From M55B118 sp964501715 (lineage in GTDB: Bacteria; Bacillota_I; Bacilli_A; Izemoplasmatales; Izemoplasmataceae): a stretch of DNA of 53,244 nucleotides. This document shows, in pieces, positions 1-7,098 of the stretch. The stretch lies in the NCBI GenBank assembly GCA_964501715.1, contig CAZCTR010000009.1, positions 1 through 53,244 on the forward strand, in the 5' to 3' direction. The notes beneath the pieces are model-generated. The model searched no databases and was not told where the DNA came from. It saw nothing but the letters and a program-made list of their open reading frames with translations. The translations under genes and the position numbers were made by a program. Position 1 is the first letter of the stretch. Every line of letters begins with the position of its first letter.

Positions 1-27
1 AGAGGAAACAAATAAGTAGGGGAAGTG

Positions 28-56
28 TTTACAAGCCGGCCCCTTTGTGCTATAAT
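28..56 (+). promoter_or_regulatory. sigma-A type promoter of rpsF operon
   Basis: A -35 TTTACA at 28-33 and a perfect -10 TATAAT at 51-56 are separated by exactly 17 bp. Transcription should start near 63 and give a leader of about 70 nt before rpsF. No competing promoter is visible before rpsF. Confidence 0.8.
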
Positions 57-59
57 CAT

Positions 60-130
60 TTGACGTGAGTAACAATCACGCTTATCCTTGCTGCCCAGGC
101 GGGCGGCCAAAGACCAAAAGGAGGTATATC
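60..130 (+). promoter_or_regulatory. rpsF leader with hairpins, candidate S6:S18 autoregulatory element
   Basis: The leader holds a small GTGA/TCAC hairpin (about 65-80) and a strong 7-bp GC hairpin (GCTGCCC / GGGCGGC around 90-108, loop AGGC), followed by the AAGGAGG ribosome-binding site at about 118-124. Leaders of rpsF operons in many bacteria bind the S6:S18 complex for autogenous control, so such a role is plausible. I did not match it to the family consensus; the structure is seen, the function is inferred. Confidence 0.4.
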
Positions 131-418
131 ATGCGTAAATACGAAGTCATGTACATCATTCGTCCCGACCTTGAAGATGGCGACCGCGAAGCATTGATTG
201 AGAAGATCAATCGTGTCTTCACTGAGAACAATTCAGAAGTCACCAATGTGGATGAATGGGGCACACGTGAATTGGCGTACGAGATCGACAAGCTCAGAAA
301 AGGCTATTACGTGGTTTTGAATGTCAAAGCCACCCCGGAAGCCGTTTCTGAATTCGAACGTGTCATCAATTTACAAGAGGACATCATCCGATATATAATG
401 ATTAAAGATCCCAGGTAA
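131..418 (+). CDS. rpsF: 30S ribosomal protein S6
   Basis: Small-subunit protein that binds the central domain of 16S rRNA as a heterodimer with S18. The 95-residue product opens MRKYEVMYIIRPDLE, the typical first beta strand, and shows the family WGTRELAYEI segment in the middle. The reading frame continues upstream, but the ATG at 131 follows an AAGGAGG site by the correct distance and matches the family N terminus, so I place the start there. It is the first gene of rpsF-ssb-rpsR, the order found in Bacillus; its partner S18 is encoded two genes downstream. Confidence 0.97.
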   Translation: MRKYEVMYIIRPDLEDGDREALIEKINRVFTENNSEVTNVDEWGTRELAYEIDKLRKGYYVVLNVKATPEAVSEFERVINLQEDIIRYIMIKDPR

Positions 419-436
419 ATAAAAAAAGGTGATACA

Positions 437-919
437 ATGATCAATCGTACAGTACTGGTTGGTAGACTGACCAAGGACCCCGAACTAAAACATACCTCCA
501 ACGATACGGCCGTGACCACATTCCGCCTGGCTGTGAACCGTCAGTTCACAAACAGGCAGGGAGACAGGGAAGCGGATTTCATTCAGTGCGTCGTGTGGAG
601 AAGGCAAGCCGAGAATGTCGCGAAATATGTGAAAAAGGGCAGTTTGGTCGGTGTCGAGGGCCGCATTCAGACGCGTTCCTTTGACGACCAGAACGGTAAC
701 AGACGCTTTGTAGTTGAAGTGGTCGCCGACAGTGTGCAGTTCCTCGAGACCAAAAACACTGCTCCGTCTGACAACAGTAGATACGGTGACGATCCATATG
801 AATATGATCAGTCCCCTCAGCGTTCAAACAACCAATCACAACAGAGTCCCCAATCTTCTCAAAAGAATTCCAATGACCTCGACGATATAGACATCGCCGA
901 GGACGATCTACCATTTTAA
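437..919 (+). CDS. ssb: single-stranded DNA-binding protein
   Basis: Coats single-stranded DNA during replication, repair and recombination. The 160-residue protein has the OB fold in the first ~105 residues (MINRTVLVGRLTKDPEL start, VEGRIQTRSFDDQNGNRR strand), then a Gln/Ser/Asn-rich disordered linker, and ends in the acidic tip EDDLPF, the partner-docking tail of bacterial SSB proteins. It lies 18 bp after rpsF and 15 bp before rpsR in one operon, which ties its expression to ribosomal protein synthesis as in other Bacillota. Confidence 0.97.
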   Translation: MINRTVLVGRLTKDPELKHTSNDTAVTTFRLAVNRQFTNRQGDREADFIQCVVWRRQAENVAKYVKKGSLVGVEGRIQTRSFDDQNGNRRFVVEVVADSVQFLETKNTAPSDNSRYGDDPYEYDQSPQRSNNQSQQSPQSSQKNSNDLDDIDIAEDDLPF

Positions 920-934
920 AAGGGAGGCATACAC

Positions 935-1171
935 ATGGCACGTGGAAACTACCGCAACAAACGCCGCAAGAAAAAGACATGTTATTTCACTGACAACAAG
1001 ATCGAATATATAGACTTCAAAGACGTCGAACTATTGAGGCGTTTCGTTTCAGACCGTGGGAAGATTCTTCCCAAACGTGTGACAGGCACCAAAGCCGGCT
1101 ATCAAAAAGAGCTCGGTGTCGCAATCAAACGCGCCCGCCACATGGCTCTTCTGCCGTTTGTCAGAGACTGA
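935..1171 (+). CDS. rpsR: 30S ribosomal protein S18
   Basis: Primary partner of S6 on 16S rRNA. The 78-residue protein has the S18 core: TDNKIEYIDFKDVELLRRF, then the GKILPKRVTGT motif and the C-terminal RHMALLPFV. The N terminus is rich in Arg and Lys. The start at 935 follows AAAGGGAGG. It ends in TGA, one of several genes here that show TGA is a stop. Last gene of the operon; a strong terminator follows immediately. Confidence 0.97.
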   Translation: MARGNYRNKRRKKKTCYFTDNKIEYIDFKDVELLRRFVSDRGKILPKRVTGTKAGYQKELGVAIKRARHMALLPFVRD

Positions 1172-1174
1172 TTA

Positions 1175-1207
1175 AAAAACGCATTCCAGCTGGAATGCGT
1201 TTTTTTG
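1175..1207. terminator. bidirectional intrinsic terminator
   Basis: A near-perfect palindrome ACGCATTCCA / TGGAATGCGT (about 1179-1200) has an A-run on its left and a T-run on its right. It can therefore stop both the rightward rpsF operon and the leftward transporter gene ending at 1223. Confidence 0.9.
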
Positions 1208-1222
1208 ACTATATAGGATCAT

Positions 1223-1912
1223 TCAAGCTTCCGGTCGTTCCTCGATGGGTTTGATGGTCTGCATGAGGTAGATGAAGGGGGTGTCGAGCATGGCGACGAT
1301 CAGTTTGATCAGATAGGTCGTGAAAAGAATCGATAACAGAACCGGTGTTTCGAAAATGCCCAGGAATGCGATGGGGACGAAAATCGCCGAGTCCACCAGC
1401 TGTGAGAGCATGGTTGAACCGATGTTTCTAAGGTAAAGTGTGCTTTTCGATGCGTAACGGTTACGGATTTTTTGAAACACGTGGACATCGAACAACTGAC
1501 TGATGATATAGGCGGTGAGACTGCCTAGGACGATTCTGGGTACCATTTCGAAAATCGTCGTGAGCGACTCGTGGGCGAAATCATCGGGGGCGGGCGTGAA
1601 AATCAGTGCGCCTTGCATGATGGCGACCATGGCGATCATCGTGAAGAAACCCAGATACACGGCGCGTTTGGCGTCTTTGAGTCCGTATTTCTCATTCAGG
1701 GTATCAGTCGCTAGAAACAAGGTGCCATACATGATGTTTCCAAGTGTTGCGGTGAAACCGAAAAGCTCGATGGTCTTTGTCACCTGGATGTTTGCGATGA
1801 CTGTACCGACCGCGATCCAAGCAAAAAGACCGGTCTTCCCGAAAAGCTTGTATACGGCCACGATACACAGGAAGTTCAGAATTGCGAAAAGAAGCCAGAG
1901 AATTTCATTCAT
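1223..1912 (-). CDS. queuosine precursor transporter (YhhQ / DUF165 / VUT family)
   Basis: Multi-pass membrane protein of 229 residues with about six hydrophobic segments, starting MNEILWLLFAILN. The family traits are visible: VGTVIANIQVTKTIELFG near the second helix, GNIMYGTLFLATDTLNEKYG, and the C-terminal DSAIFVPIAFLG ... LIKLIVAMLDTPFIY. Members import queuosine precursors (preQ0, preQ1 or queuine) for tRNA wobble modification. The frame is open further upstream, but the ATG at 1912 follows AGGAGG and a preQ1-I-type aptamer that overlaps that site, which supports both the start and the substrate class. The gene stands alone between rpsR and the AmmeMemoRadiSam genes. The exact precursor cannot be told from sequence. 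Confidence 0.9.
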   Translation of the reverse strand: MNEILWLLFAILNFLCIVAVYKLFGKTGLFAWIAVGTVIANIQVTKTIELFGFTATLGNIMYGTLFLATDTLNEKYGLKDAKRAVYLGFFTMIAMVAIMQGALIFTPAPDDFAHESLTTIFEMVPRIVLGSLTAYIISQLFDVHVFQKIRNRYASKSTLYLRNIGSTMLSQLVDSAIFVPIAFLGIFETPVLLSILFTTYLIKLIVAMLDTPFIYLMQTIKPIEERPEA

Positions 1913-1921
1913 AAGTTGCCT

Positions 1922-1957
1922 CCTAGTTTTGATAGCGCAGGATGGTTTCGAACTGCG
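1922..1957 (-). promoter_or_regulatory. preQ1-I type riboswitch
   Basis: Read on the minus strand: P1 stem CGCAG (1957-1953) and CTGCG (1940-1936) encloses a 12-nt loop starting TTC, followed by an A-rich tail CAAAACTAGG (1931-1922). Stem length, loop length and the AAAACTA tail match the Bacillus preQ1-I aptamer as I remember it. The tail runs straight into the AGGAGG site (1924-1919), so ligand binding should hide the ribosome-binding site and turn off translation of the transporter. Confidence 0.85.
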
Positions 1958-1970
1958 GATACAATCATGT

Positions 1971-1999
1971 ATTATAGACCCTGATGACAGGGTTGTCAA
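1971..1999 (-). promoter_or_regulatory. consensus sigma-A promoter of the queuosine transporter
   Basis: On the minus strand -35 TTGACA (1999-1994), 17-bp spacer, -10 TATAAT (1976-1971): both hexamers are perfect. The spacer holds a small inverted repeat ACCCTG / CAGGGT. Transcription starts just upstream of the preQ1 aptamer. Confidence 0.9.
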
Positions 2000-2229
2000 G
2001 CAACGCTGTTGTCAATGACTCTCAGGTGGTACTCGACACGATAAAAGAAGGGTGGACGATGTACCCCGAAGACTGCCACCTATTATCGTATGAAGCAGCT
2101 TGAAAAGTTGCAGACAAGAATGCAAAGCTATGAATAAGCGGCGTGGTGTCCACGCCGCTTGACATTCGTTTCATGAATCCTATTTCAATCAAGTTTTCTT
2201 CAACTTGTAAGAAGATTGGATGCGGCTTG
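2000..2229. other. intergenic region with an 11-bp perfect hairpin
   Basis: No gene is supported between the transporter promoter and the end of the Memo-AMMECR1 gene. The notable element is the palindrome AAGCGGCGTGG (2136-2146) / CCACGCCGCTT (2150-2160) with a 3-nt loop. No T-run follows on either strand, so it is not a classical terminator, although its position downstream of the minus-strand gene ending at 2230 fits an RNA 3' end. Confidence 0.5.
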
Positions 2230-3591
2230 TCATCCAGTATGCCTGTGGACCTTGAAGCGTTTGATCGTATAGGATTCGTTCGGATCGATATTCGCTTTTC
2301 TGAGCGCGATTGAGAGCTGATGGTCTGCAGTCTCGATGCCTTCAAGATTGGGTAGTAGAACACCTTTTCTCGGTCCGCTCTCGACAATGACCCCATAGAT
2401 GTAGGGATCGAGCGCATCGAACGATTCGACGGGTTCGGCGTCGCCGAGCACATCGACACTGATGTCTAGATCCCTAAGTTCTTCCTTGTCGACGCTTTTG
2501 AATCTTGGATCCTGTGTGGCCGCGGCGATGGCGTTTCGACTTATTTCCTCGCCAATCGTTTCGGTGGTCGGTTCGATTGTTCCAATGCACCCTCTTAGCT
2601 CGCCCTTGTTTCTGAGTGTCACGAAGACACCTGACTTTTGCGCTTTCAATGGATCCGGACTTTCTTCATATGCAGGGGGTGCGGTCACGTTTTTACCGAA
2701 ATACCGTTTCAAAGTGTTTCGCGCATGTGTCACATAGGGGTCTTTGTCTTCGTTGTGATCCTTTTTCTTCACTGCACCCTCTGCCTCCCTGGGTTCAGGG
2801 GTGTAGCGAGCGACGGCGTATCCGACACCGAAAGGCCCTTCATAGGACAGAAGTTCGGATGATGCGCTCTCACCCCCTAGCGCACCCGCCATGACGACTA
2901 AGGAACTCAGTCCGCATTGTGCGGCATCATGGACGAGGGTGGGATCCATCGACAGAAGCCCTCGAAGGTCACGGTTTTTCAAGATGTCGGTGACTTTTCG
3001 GTCGAAATTCGGTCCTGCTTCGTGAAATCCGTATGGCCCTTCATATGTGAGTTTATGGGATAAGTCCCCGCTTGCGACGAAGACTATCCTTTCGTCTGAC
3101 TCCTCGGCGATATCGCGCACCATTTCCCCCAGTTTGTAGTGATCTTCAAGGGACAAACCTGAAGGCGAGATGCGGACCAAAGAGAAATCATCGTATGCGC
3201 TCATGATGAAATATAGGGGCACCATGGAGCCGTGGTCCAGTTCGTTTCCCTTGTAGCCCTCTTGACCTGCGGGAAAAGAGGAGGCCTTGGCCTTATGAGT
3301 CAAAGCCTTCAGAAAGCCTCTATCGCAAGGGACCTCGATCTTCACTTGAGGCGCACCGAACATGCTTAGGTCACCCTTCAATGAACTGGCGTCCGTGACA
3401 TGAAAATAATCCCTGTATGAAGGCGCATGTGGTGATGAGAGGATAATGGTGTCAGGCTTGAGGTTCGCGATTTCCTTCGCGACCTTCTCATAATTGTCCA
3501 ATGTTTTCTTAATGCCTCTTTCATTGCCCTTTCCGACCTCAGGCACCGCGAGGGGCGGATGGGGAAGGACAAAGGCTCTGATCAGACTCAT
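2230..3591 (-). CDS. AmmeMemoRadiSam B-A fusion (Memo-like + AMMECR1 domains)
   Basis: The 453-residue protein joins two conserved modules. Residues ~1-265 are Memo-like, related to class III extradiol dioxygenases (LigB fold): FVLPHPPLAVPEVG at the start, ILSSPHAPSY, ELDHGSMVPLYFI and FVASGDLSHKL carry the likely metal or active-site histidines. After a charged linker, residues ~285-453 are AMMECR1-like, with the invariant LRGCIG motif. Next to it lies the radical SAM member of the same set, which matches the AmmeMemoRadiSam system of prokaryotes; its reaction is unknown to me. The ATG at 3591 follows GGAGGG. The two modules are separate genes in many genomes; here they are one chain. Confidence 0.9.
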   Translation of the reverse strand: MSLIRAFVLPHPPLAVPEVGKGNERGIKKTLDNYEKVAKEIANLKPDTIILSSPHAPSYRDYFHVTDASSLKGDLSMFGAPQVKIEVPCDRGFLKALTHKAKASSFPAGQEGYKGNELDHGSMVPLYFIMSAYDDFSLVRISPSGLSLEDHYKLGEMVRDIAEESDERIVFVASGDLSHKLTYEGPYGFHEAGPNFDRKVTDILKNRDLRGLLSMDPTLVHDAAQCGLSSLVVMAGALGGESASSELLSYEGPFGVGYAVARYTPEPREAEGAVKKKDHNEDKDPYVTHARNTLKRYFGKNVTAPPAYEESPDPLKAQKSGVFVTLRNKGELRGCIGTIEPTTETIGEEISRNAIAAATQDPRFKSVDKEELRDLDISVDVLGDAEPVESFDALDPYIYGVIVESGPRKGVLLPNLEGIETADHQLSIALRKANIDPNESYTIKRFKVHRHTG

Positions 3592-3603
3592 GGAAACCCT
3601 CCT

Positions 3604-4476
3604 TTAGACGTTGCCGAGATAAATGTGTCTTATGCCGGCTTTTTCTCCGTACATCTGCGCTTTTCTGAGTGTATCGAGTGGGGTGACGGGGGTGTCTTTC
3701 ATCTTCCAAGCGGGAAAGAAACGTGAGATGTGCCAAGGGGTCTCAACTCCGAGATGATCGGCGATCTCGTCGGCGATGGTTTTCAACTGGTGATCCTTGT
3801 CGTTCACACCCGGAATCACCAATGTGGTGACCTCCAGATGAACCCCCGCCTCTTTGAGGCGGACCATGCTGTGCATGATGTCCTCCGCGTGCCCGTTGCA
3901 ATAGCGCTCATACACATCACCGTAGGGGCCCTTGTAATCGATGTTGGCCGCATCGATATAGGGTATGATGAGATCCAAGGTCTCGTCGGTCATGTTCCCA
4001 TTCGAGATCCAGAGGTTCTTAAGCCCTTTCGCTTTGGCATGCTTCATGATATCGTATGCGTATTCCAGGAAAACAGTGGGCTCGCTGTAAGTGTAGGCAA
4101 TGGATTGACATCGGTATCTGAGCGCAGTTTCCACATGGTTTTCAGGCGGGACCGCTCTGCCTTCTACATCACCATTCAAGCGGGGACCTTGGGCGATTTT
4201 CCAGTTTTGACACCAAGGACACCGCATGTTGCATCCGGCTGTAGCCAGCGAATAGGATGAAGTGTTGGGGAGAAAATGGTAAAGGGGTTTTTTCTCTATC
4301 GGATCGACCCCCGAGGCGATGGTCTTGCCGTAACTCAAGGCAAAAAGTGTCCCGTCTCTATTCTCCCGCACGCCACATACGCCCCGCTTTCCTGATGCGA
4401 TCTTACAGCGGAGATTGCACACATGGCACTGCAATGCATCGTTTTCAAGGGGTTGGTACAAACGTGCCCTTTTCAT
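3604..4476 (-). CDS. amrS: AmmeMemoRadiSam system radical SAM enzyme
   Basis: A 290-residue radical SAM protein with the cluster motif CNMRCPWC (CxxxCxxC) near residue 87 and an N-terminal four-cysteine region (CHVCNLRCKI ... RGVCGVREN) typical of the AmrS / pyruvate-formate-lyase-activating-like branch. Later blocks include YTYSEPTVFLEY, ISNGNMTD, DAANIDYKG and WHISRFFPAWKM. The frame begins earlier at a TTG, but the ATG at 4476 has AAAGGAGG at the right distance. It is the first gene of a two-gene operon with the Memo-AMMECR1 fusion (12-bp gap). The substrate is unknown; the conserved neighbourhood is the main clue to a shared pathway. Confidence 0.92.
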   Translation of the reverse strand: MKRARLYQPLENDALQCHVCNLRCKIASGKRGVCGVRENRDGTLFALSYGKTIASGVDPIEKKPLYHFLPNTSSYSLATAGCNMRCPWCQNWKIAQGPRLNGDVEGRAVPPENHVETALRYRCQSIAYTYSEPTVFLEYAYDIMKHAKAKGLKNLWISNGNMTDETLDLIIPYIDAANIDYKGPYGDVYERYCNGHAEDIMHSMVRLKEAGVHLEVTTLVIPGVNDKDHQLKTIADEIADHLGVETPWHISRFFPAWKMKDTPVTPLDTLRKAQMYGEKAGIRHIYLGNV

Positions 4477-4498
4477 CTCAACGCCTCCTTTCAATCAT

Positions 4499-4526
4499 AT
4501 TTTATCATCATTGGTGAAAATGTTAA
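4499..4526 (-). promoter_or_regulatory. probable promoter of amrS
   Basis: On the minus strand, -35 TTAACA (4526-4521) and -10 TAAAAT (4504-4499) with a 16-bp spacer. The spacer contains one arm of the 9-bp inverted repeat described at 4508-4594. Confidence 0.5.
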
Positions 4527-4594
4527 ATTGGCTTATAGAGTGAACCCCGTTTTCAATGATGGACAACCCCGTTTTCAATGATGGACACCAATGA
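4508..4594. repeat. 22-bp tandem duplication inside a 9-bp inverted repeat
   Basis: In the divergent amrS / gdpP intergenic region a 22-bp unit (AACCCCGTTTTCAATGATGG + AC) is repeated exactly in tandem at 4543-4564 and 4565-4586. The pair is flanked by TCATTGGTG (4508-4516) and CACCAATGA (4586-4594), a perfect inverted repeat. It could be an operator array or a replication-slippage duplication. Confidence 0.7.
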
Positions 4595-4627
4595 GTGAAT
4601 ACGTTAGAATATGATATTTGGATATGG

Positions 4628-4633
4628 TATAAT
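4628..4633 (+). promoter_or_regulatory. -10 element of gdpP-rplI-dnaB operon
   Basis: TATAAT at 4628-4633, about 35 bp before the gdpP start. The upstream -35 match is poor (TTAGAA at 4604-4609, 18-bp spacer), so an activator or an extended -10 (TGGTATAAT) may compensate. Confidence 0.55.
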
Positions 4634-4668
4634 AGCTTTAAACATTGTAACTGATAGGGGGTGTGCAC

Positions 4669-7095
4669 ATGAACCGAAGCATTTTGACAGGGCTTCATAT
4701 TCTTACGCTCGGCTTATTGTTGGTCGCGGGCGTGTTTTTTTGGGGGTTCGACATGACGTCGATGCTGGTTTTCGCTAGTATCCTCATCGTTCTCAACGCG
4801 TTATTTATCTTCATGGCCCGCAAGAAAAATTTGGAATATATCAAGACCCTTAGCACGGAAGTGAAACTCAAAAATGCCATCATCAACCAAAAAGAGACCT
4901 TGGAGAACAAAGTGGTCCAGGACACCCCCACCGGACTTATGCTTCTGGATGATGATCTGAACATCCATTTTGCCAATGAAGCAGCACGTGAGATGTTTCA
5001 GAATCCGCTATTGAACAAGACTGTGGATATGGTCCATAAGCCTCTTGCCCAATCGCTTCGGTCCGAGAAGCTCGGCAAACCCGAAGTCTTCAAGATCTAT
5101 GAGCACAAATATGAAGTGCATTACGTGAAAAGCATTCCCGCCCTTTTCTTTTATAAAGTCAGCGAGCGCGAACGACTCAGAAAAATGTATGACCGCCACA
5201 CCGGAGTGATCGGTGTGATCCATCTCGATAATCTCGAGGATGCAATCAGCGTGCTCGAAGTTCAGGAACGTAATGAGATACAGGGAAAAATCCTCGGAGC
5301 GCTTGACCATTGGGCCGAGAAATTCGGCTTTCATCTGGTGCCGGCATCAAGTTCAAAGCTTTACGCCTTCATGCACAAAGAAGATCTTGAAAAAGCCATT
5401 GAAGCGGATTTTGCAATCATCGACGAGATTGCAGGCATTTCCAAGGAGAACGATCTGATGATCACCATGAGCGGTGGTTTTGCTTGTGCGAACATTCCCC
5501 TTTCTTCCCTGGCGACCATTGCGGAGGAGGCGCTGGACCTTGCCTTGTCCCGCGGGGGGGACCAAGTGGTCATCAACATTCAAGGTGAGGAATTCAAGTA
5601 TTTCGGCGGGAACACCAACACGCAGGAAAAGCGTACAAGGATTTCCAGTCGGATCCATTCAAGAAAACTCGAGATGCTGTTTCACAATTCCGAGCAGATA
5701 TTCATAGCACCCCATAAGTTTCCCGATGCGGACGCACTCGGTGCGGCCATCGGGGTCCTAAAGATGGCGCTTTCCAGTGGCAACAAGGCTTACATAGTCC
5801 TCGATTATGATGCACTGGATGATACAGTCTCTAAAATCCTCAAGCTTGTGGAATACGAGTACGAACCGCTGTTGGATTCAATCCTGCCTGTATCGAAGGC
5901 ACAGAATCTATCCAGAAAAGGAGACATGCTCGTCCTTGTCGACCACCACTCCGAAGGACAGCTGCTCGATGCTAAATTTGCGAAAGTCTTTGATCATGTG
6001 GCCATCATCGACCATCACCGAAAACTGGGTGACGCCATTATGAATCCGGACCTCTCATATGTCGAACCGTACGCATCAAGTTCGAGCGAACTGGTCATCG
6101 AGATGGTGAATGTCTATCCGCATACGGTCGATATCAACGCATTCGAAGCGACTGTGATGCTCGCGGGCATGATCGTCGACACCAATAACTTCATGTATCG
6201 GACCGGAGGCAGGACTTTTGAGGCTGCTGCCATTCTCAAAAAGTATGGGGCCGACACTTACAAAGTCAAAAACATCCTTCGTGAATCCTTGAAGGAGATC
6301 CAGATCAAATCGGAACTTCTCAGAAGGGCGGAGGTTTACAGTAAACGTTTCGCCACGGTCATCGTGCCTGAAGACCTTGATGCGGACAGAAGTTTCCTTG
6401 CGAAAATTGCGGACAACCTGCTCGATATCGATAATATTGTGGCGGCTTTCGCAATAGGAAAACTTGAGAACCATACCACAGGCATAAGTGCCAGAAGTCT
6501 TGAGGGGTTCAATGTCCAAGTGCTCATGGAGCGGTTCGGAGGCGGTGGACATTTGAACAACGCAGGCGCCCAGATAGAATCCGATGATCCGGAAAAAGTC
6601 AAAGCGCAACTGATGGAAATTTTAGAAGATATAGGACAGGAGGAGAGACCCATGAAAGTCATTTTGAAAAAGGATCTCAAGAACAAAGGTAAGAAAGGTG
6701 AAGTGATTGATGTCGCACCGGGTTATGCCAATTACCTTCTTACAAGCAAACAGGCGATTGAAGCGACACCTGAGAACATACAAGCGCTCGAGAATGAGCG
6801 GACCAAGCAAAAAGAGGCCGCTGATGAGCATTATGAGAACATGAAGAAACTCAAGCAGAAAATCGATTACCGTGCTGTAAAAGTTTATGTCAAAGTGGGC
6901 AAGCAAGGCAAACTTTTCAACAAGATCAACACGAAACAGATCGCCGAGGCCTTCGAAGAACAACACGGCATAGCCCTTGACAAGAATAAGGTTCAACTCG
7001 ACCATGCGATTGACGCCCTCGGGACTTACAGCCTTGATGTGAAGTTGCACAAGGACATCACGGCGACGTTTGAACTCATGGTATTGGAGAAGTAG
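4669..7095 (+). CDS. gdpP-rplI: GdpP c-di-AMP phosphodiesterase fused to ribosomal protein L9
   Basis: One 808-codon frame. Residues ~8-50 hold two membrane helices. A PAS-like segment (TPTGLMLLDDDLNIHFANEA) and a degenerate GGDEF-like domain follow. The DHH domain begins near residue 345 with HKFPDADALGAAIG and contains LVDHHSEG and IIDHHRKLG; the DHHA1 domain ends with RFGGGGHLNNAG. This is the GdpP layout, an enzyme that degrades the second messenger c-di-AMP. From residue 662 the chain is a complete L9 (MKVILKKDLKNKGKKGEV, 147 residues). No stop separates them, but AGGAGG at 6638-6643 lies 8 nt before the internal ATG at 6652, so free L9 can also be made. In Bacillus these are adjacent separate genes. 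I start at ATG 4669 after AGGGGGTG. Confidence 0.9.
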   Translation: MNRSILTGLHILTLGLLLVAGVFFWGFDMTSMLVFASILIVLNALFIFMARKKNLEYIKTLSTEVKLKNAIINQKETLENKVVQDTPTGLMLLDDDLNIHFANEAAREMFQNPLLNKTVDMVHKPLAQSLRSEKLGKPEVFKIYEHKYEVHYVKSIPALFFYKVSERERLRKMYDRHTGVIGVIHLDNLEDAISVLEVQERNEIQGKILGALDHWAEKFGFHLVPASSSKLYAFMHKEDLEKAIEADFAIIDEIAGISKENDLMITMSGGFACANIPLSSLATIAEEALDLALSRGGDQVVINIQGEEFKYFGGNTNTQEKRTRISSRIHSRKLEMLFHNSEQIFIAPHKFPDADALGAAIGVLKMALSSGNKAYIVLDYDALDDTVSKILKLVEYEYEPLLDSILPVSKAQNLSRKGDMLVLVDHHSEGQLLDAKFAKVFDHVAIIDHHRKLGDAIMNPDLSYVEPYASSSSELVIEMVNVYPHTVDINAFEATVMLAGMIVDTNNFMYRTGGRTFEAAAILKKYGADTYKVKNILRESLKEIQIKSELLRRAEVYSKRFATVIVPEDLDADRSFLAKIADNLLDIDNIVAAFAIGKLENHTTGISARSLEGFNVQVLMERFGGGGHLNNAGAQIESDDPEKVKAQLMEILEDIGQEERPMKVILKKDLKNKGKKGEVIDVAPGYANYLLTSKQAIEATPENIQALENERTKQKEAADEHYENMKKLKQKIDYRAVKVYVKVGKQGKLFNKINTKQIAEAFEEQHGIALDKNKVQLDHAIDALGTYSLDVKLHKDITATFELMVLEK
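6638..6654 (+). promoter_or_regulatory. rplI: internal ribosome-binding site and start codon for L9
   Basis: AGGAGG (6638-6643), an 8-nt spacer and ATG (6652-6654) sit inside the fused frame exactly at the L9 N terminus. This is as good a start site as those of the highly expressed ribosomal genes in this window. It implies translation of standalone L9 (6652-7095) besides the fusion. Confidence 0.8.
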
Positions 7096-7098
7096 ATC

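Noticed and set aside
2022..2459. A 145-codon minus-strand frame overlapping the end of the Memo-AMMECR1 gene.
   Set aside because: It overlaps the conserved AMMECR1 domain in another frame and crosses the 11-bp hairpin; no supporting motif.
3730..4260. A 176-codon plus-strand frame inside amrS.
   Set aside because: It is antisense to the radical SAM gene with its intact CxxxCxxC motif; no ribosome-binding site.
4669..7095. A frameshift or sequencing error as cause of the GdpP-L9 fusion.
   Set aside because: The junction is in frame with no indel signature; the codons of the internal ribosome-binding site simply lack a stop. A single-base error cannot be excluded but is not suggested.
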